From the NCBI GenBank assembly GCA_963824595.1, contig CAWGPY010000001.1, positions 496,001 to 560,000 of the forward strand: a stretch of 64,000 nucleotides of DNA. Reading direction: 5' to 3'. This document shows positions 61,609 to 64,000 of this stretch, piece after piece. Position 1 is the first letter of the stretch; each line of letters opens with the position of its first letter. The DNA is from Cybelea sp963824595. Its GTDB lineage: Bacteria; Vulcanimicrobiota; Vulcanimicrobiia; Vulcanimicrobiales; Vulcanimicrobiaceae. The translations under genes and the position numbers were made by a program. The notes below the pieces were generated by a model. The model did no database searches and was not told the DNA's origin. It saw only the letters and a program-made list of their open reading frames with translations.

Positions 61609-63045
61609 GTGAAGCTCTATAACACCCGGACGCGCAGCGTCGAGGAGTTCGAGCCGTTGCGCGCCGGCGAGGTTCGCATTTACGTGTGCGGGCTCACGCC
61701 TTCGGCGCAAGCCCATTTAGGCCACGCGCGCTCGTTTCTCTTCTTCGACGTCCTTCGGCGCTACCTGGCGCATCGCGGATACCGCGTGACCTACGTTCAG
61801 AACGTCACCGACATCGACGATCGCAGCATCAACGCGGCCCGCGAGTCCGGCGAAGAGTATCACGCCATCATCGAGCGCTACTACGCCGAGTTCAAGGCGT
61901 CGATGCGCAAGCTCGGCGTGCTCGAGTACGACCGCGAGCCGTATGCCACGCAGTTCATCGAGCCGATCCAGGCAATGATCCGCGAGCTCGTCGCGGGCGG
62001 GCACGCGTACGTCACGCAGGACGGAGTCTACTATCGCGTCGCGACGTTCGCCGGCTACGGACGCCTGGCGAACCGCAACGTTGACGAGCTGGAGTCCGGC
62101 GCGCGCATTGACGTCGACGAGAACAAGGAGGATCCGCTGGACTTCGCGCTGTGGAAGTTCGCGAAGCCCGGCGAGCCGCGGTGGGCGTTCGAGCCCTACG
62201 GTGCGGGGCGGCCGGGCTGGCACATCGAGTGCAGCGCGATGGCGCGGGCGCTGCTCGATCCCGACGGCCACGGCTTCGACATTCACGGCGGAGGCGCCGA
62301 TCTGATCTTTCCGCACCACGAAAACGAGATCGCACAGAGCGAGCCGCTCATGGCGCGGCCTCCGATGGCGAACTTCTGGGCGCACGGCGGCCTGCTGCTC
62401 TTCGACAACCGCAAGATGGCGAAGTCGCTCGGCAACTTCGAGCCGCTCTCGGCGCTGCTCGAGCGACACGATCCGCAGGCGATCCGCTGGCTCTTTCTGC
62501 AGACCGGGTATCGCAAGGTGATGAACTTCACCGAAGATTCCATCGGCGCGGCGGGCGTCGGCCTCGCACGCGTGAAGGCGGCGTACCGCGCGCTGGTGCG
62601 TGCGAACGCGCCGAGCGCGCCGGCCGCCGAACTGGACGCGCGGATGGAAGCGGCGCTCGACGACGACGTGAATACGGCCGCGGCCCTGGCGGTGCTCTAC
62701 GAGTTTTCCGGGCGCCCCGATACGAGCCCGCAGCGACTGGCCTATTGGCTCGGCGTGCTCGGCGTCGCGCCTAACGACTCGTGGCTCGACGAGCCGGTCG
62801 CGGAGCTTGCGCCCGACTTCGTCGAGCGCCTGCGGGCCGCTTTGCACGAGGCCGGCGTGGATGCGGCCGTCGACGGCGCCGCGCCGCGCGAGGCGATCGC
62901 GCGCGTGGTCGATTTGCGCGACGACGCCCGCCGCGCGAAGGACTGGGCCGCGTCGGATCGCCTGCGCGACGCGTTGCAGCACTGCGGCATCGAGATCAAG
63001 GATTCGAAGGAAGGCACCACGTGGAGCGTCGCGGGCGCAGGCTGA
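61609..63045 (+). CDS. cysS: Cysteinyl-tRNA synthetase
   Basis: A 478-residue class I synthetase. The zinc ligand Cys in YVCGLTP, the HIGH motif as HLGHAR, WHIECSAMA, GGGADLIFPHHENEIAQSE and the KMSKS motif as KMAKSLGNF are all present. GTG 61609 lies 9 bp after cysE; the 3' end overlaps rlmB by 25 bp. Confidence 0.97.
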   Translation: MKLYNTRTRSVEEFEPLRAGEVRIYVCGLTPSAQAHLGHARSFLFFDVLRRYLAHRGYRVTYVQNVTDIDDRSINAARESGEEYHAIIERYYAEFKASMRKLGVLEYDREPYATQFIEPIQAMIRELVAGGHAYVTQDGVYYRVATFAGYGRLANRNVDELESGARIDVDENKEDPLDFALWKFAKPGEPRWAFEPYGAGRPGWHIECSAMARALLDPDGHGFDIHGGGADLIFPHHENEIAQSEPLMARPPMANFWAHGGLLLFDNRKMAKSLGNFEPLSALLERHDPQAIRWLFLQTGYRKVMNFTEDSIGAAGVGLARVKAAYRALVRANAPSAPAAELDARMEAALDDDVNTAAALAVLYEFSGRPDTSPQRLAYWLGVLGVAPNDSWLDEPVAELAPDFVERLRAALHEAGVDAAVDGAAPREAIARVVDLRDDARRAKDWAASDRLRDALQHCGIEIKDSKEGTTWSVAGAG

Positions 63046-63830
63046 ACGCGCGCGGACCCGGGCGGGCACCCGCGCTCGATTTCGACGATCTGATCTACGG
63101 CATTCATGCGGTCGGCGAAACGCTCGCCGCCGGCGAGCCGCTGAGGTCGATTCACGTCGCCGCCGATCGCTCGAAGGATGCGGCGTTGCGCGCGCTGCTC
63201 GCGGTCGCAAAGGAGCGAAACGTGCGCGTGCGGTTCGAGCGGCGGGATTTCTTCGACCGCGTCCCGTTCAAGGCGCACCAAGGCGTCGTCGCCATCGGCC
63301 AGCCCTTCGAGTACGCGTCGCTGCAAGACGTCATCGCGGGGCGGCGCGATCGCGGCACGCCGCCGCTGATCGTCGTGCTCGATCACCTGACCGACCCCCA
63401 CAACGTCGGGGCGATCATTCGGACGGCCGAGGCCGCAGGGGCCGACGGCGTCGTGCTCCCGGAGCGGAGGTCGGCCGGCGTGAACGCGACCGTTCGTAAG
63501 GCCGCGGCGGGCGCGACGGCCCATCTGCCGATTGCGCGCATCGCCAACGTGGCCGACGCCTTGCGGCGGCTGAAGAAGGCCGGCATCTGGATCGCGGGTG
63601 CCGACACGAGCGCCGCGGCCACGGACTTGAGCGCGGCCGATCTCAACCGGCCCCTGGCGCTGGTGATCGGGTCCGAGGGGACGGGCCTCTCCCAGGTCGT
63701 CAAGGGGGAGTGCGACTACTTGGTTCGGCTGCCGATGCGGGGCAAAGTGGCCTCCCTGAACGCCTCTGTGGCTGCCGCTATCCTGATTTACGACGCCTTA
63801 AGACAGCGAGAGGGCTCGCTTCGTCCTTGA
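63021..63830 (+). CDS. rlmB: 23S rRNA (guanosine-2'-O-)-methyltransferase RlmB (SpoU/TrmH family)
   Basis: A 269-residue SPOUT methyltransferase. An N-terminal substrate-binding domain (YGIHAVGETLAAGEPL, FKAHQGVVAIG) is followed by the SPOUT domain with motif 1 LDHLTDPHNVGAIIRTAEAAGADGV, motif 2 LVIGSEGTGLS and motif 3 LPMRGKVASLNASVAAAILIYDALRQR. GTG 63021 lies inside cysS. Firmicutes usually have mrnC between cysS and rlmB; it is missing here. Confidence 0.94.
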   Translation: MERRGRRLNARGPGRAPALDFDDLIYGIHAVGETLAAGEPLRSIHVAADRSKDAALRALLAVAKERNVRVRFERRDFFDRVPFKAHQGVVAIGQPFEYASLQDVIAGRRDRGTPPLIVVLDHLTDPHNVGAIIRTAEAAGADGVVLPERRSAGVNATVRKAAAGATAHLPIARIANVADALRRLKKAGIWIAGADTSAAATDLSAADLNRPLALVIGSEGTGLSQVVKGECDYLVRLPMRGKVASLNASVAAAILIYDALRQREGSLRP

Positions 63831-63857
63831 CGAGGGAGGGGGAACCTCCTATATACT
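63827..63857 (+). promoter_or_regulatory. Candidate promoter for the sigma-factor-like gene
   Basis: TTGACG (63827-63832) overlaps the rlmB stop codon; TATATA (63850-63855, 17 bp spacer) or TATACT (63852-63857, 19 bp) is the -10 box. The leader would be about 70 nt. Confidence 0.6.
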
Positions 63858-63933
63858 AGCCTCGACGTGCCGCGCCCGACGGGCTGCGGCCTGCGCATGC
63901 GGCTCGTCTTACCCACGAGGCAGATAGAAAATT

Positions 63934-64000
63934 ATGGCAATAACCCATCCAGCGTCGGATGGAGTCGAGTATCAGCAGCGGGTCGACGAGGACCTGGTTG
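63934..64000 (+). CDS. 5' end of a gene cut by the window edge, possibly SigH-type sigma factor
   Basis: ATG 63934 opens a frame encoding MAITHPASDGVEYQQRVDED and continuing to the window end. Only 22 residues are visible, too few to identify. The position directly after rlmB corresponds to sigH in Firmicutes (rlmB-yacP-sigH), which is the sole reason for the suggestion. Confidence 0.45.
   Translation, partial: MAITHPASDGVEYQQRVDEDLV

Overview
The window is a 64 kb chromosomal segment of a high-GC, diderm bacterium. TonB-dependent receptor, TolC and EmrAB-type genes show an outer membrane, yet several gene neighbourhoods resemble those of Firmicutes: a PASTA protein with rpe, thiL, rpmB and plsX, and yacL-ispD-ispF-cysE-cysS-rlmB followed by a sigma-factor-like start. 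OpcA, a Tal-Pgi fusion and HpnK fit lineages such as Candidatus Eremiobacterota (WPS-2) or related phyla. That placement is inference from gene content; no rRNA gene is present.

Layout. 0.2-8.2 kb: a secreted prolyl oligopeptidase, a long structured inverted repeat, a MIP18/SufT-like protein, clpC, an unknown secreted protein and a WYL regulator. 8.2-8.7 kb: a gene-free stretch with palindromes and a candidate promoter. 8.7-18.8 kb: histidine degradation (hutH, hutU, hutI, a HutF-like amidohydrolase) interrupted by an antisense TonB-type receptor. 18.9-27.4 kb: a lipoprotein, then a tightly packed efflux operon (STAS, LolA-like, TetR, EmrA-like, EmrB-like, two TolC paralogues) behind a promoter flanked by two palindromic operators. 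27.4-36.3 kb, minus strand: oxidative and non-oxidative pentose phosphate operon (tkt, tal-pgi, zwf, opcA, pgl) ending in hpnK. 36.4-38.4 kb: dapD and an aminotransferase (lysine/peptidoglycan precursor). 38.4-38.6 kb: second copy of the structured repeat. 38.6-44.2 kb, minus strand: membrane protein, aldehyde dehydrogenase, M16 protease, glutamate formimidoyltransferase. 44.3-64.0 kb: housekeeping genes for recombination (radA), nucleotides (cmk), lipids (plsC, plsX), isoprenoids (ispH, polyprenyl synthase, ispD, ispF), protein glycosylation (a double GT-C protein), translation (yebC, rpmB, cysS, rlmB), a kinase-less PASTA protein, rpe, thiL, hemW, yacL and cysE.

Genes are packed with many 1-4 nt start/stop overlaps (ATGA, GTGA, TTGA) and several convergent pairs share stop-codon bases, so polycistronic, translationally coupled expression is expected.

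The most unusual feature is repetitive DNA. A 127 bp core with nested hairpins occurs twice (about 2.5 and 38.5 kb, opposite orientation, 5 differences). Its outer arms differ in sequence between copies but remain self-complementary in each copy. A shorter related element (TTGTCATCCTGAGC ... GTCGAAGGG) is scattered through intergenic DNA, and one copy lies in frame inside the glycosyltransferase gene.
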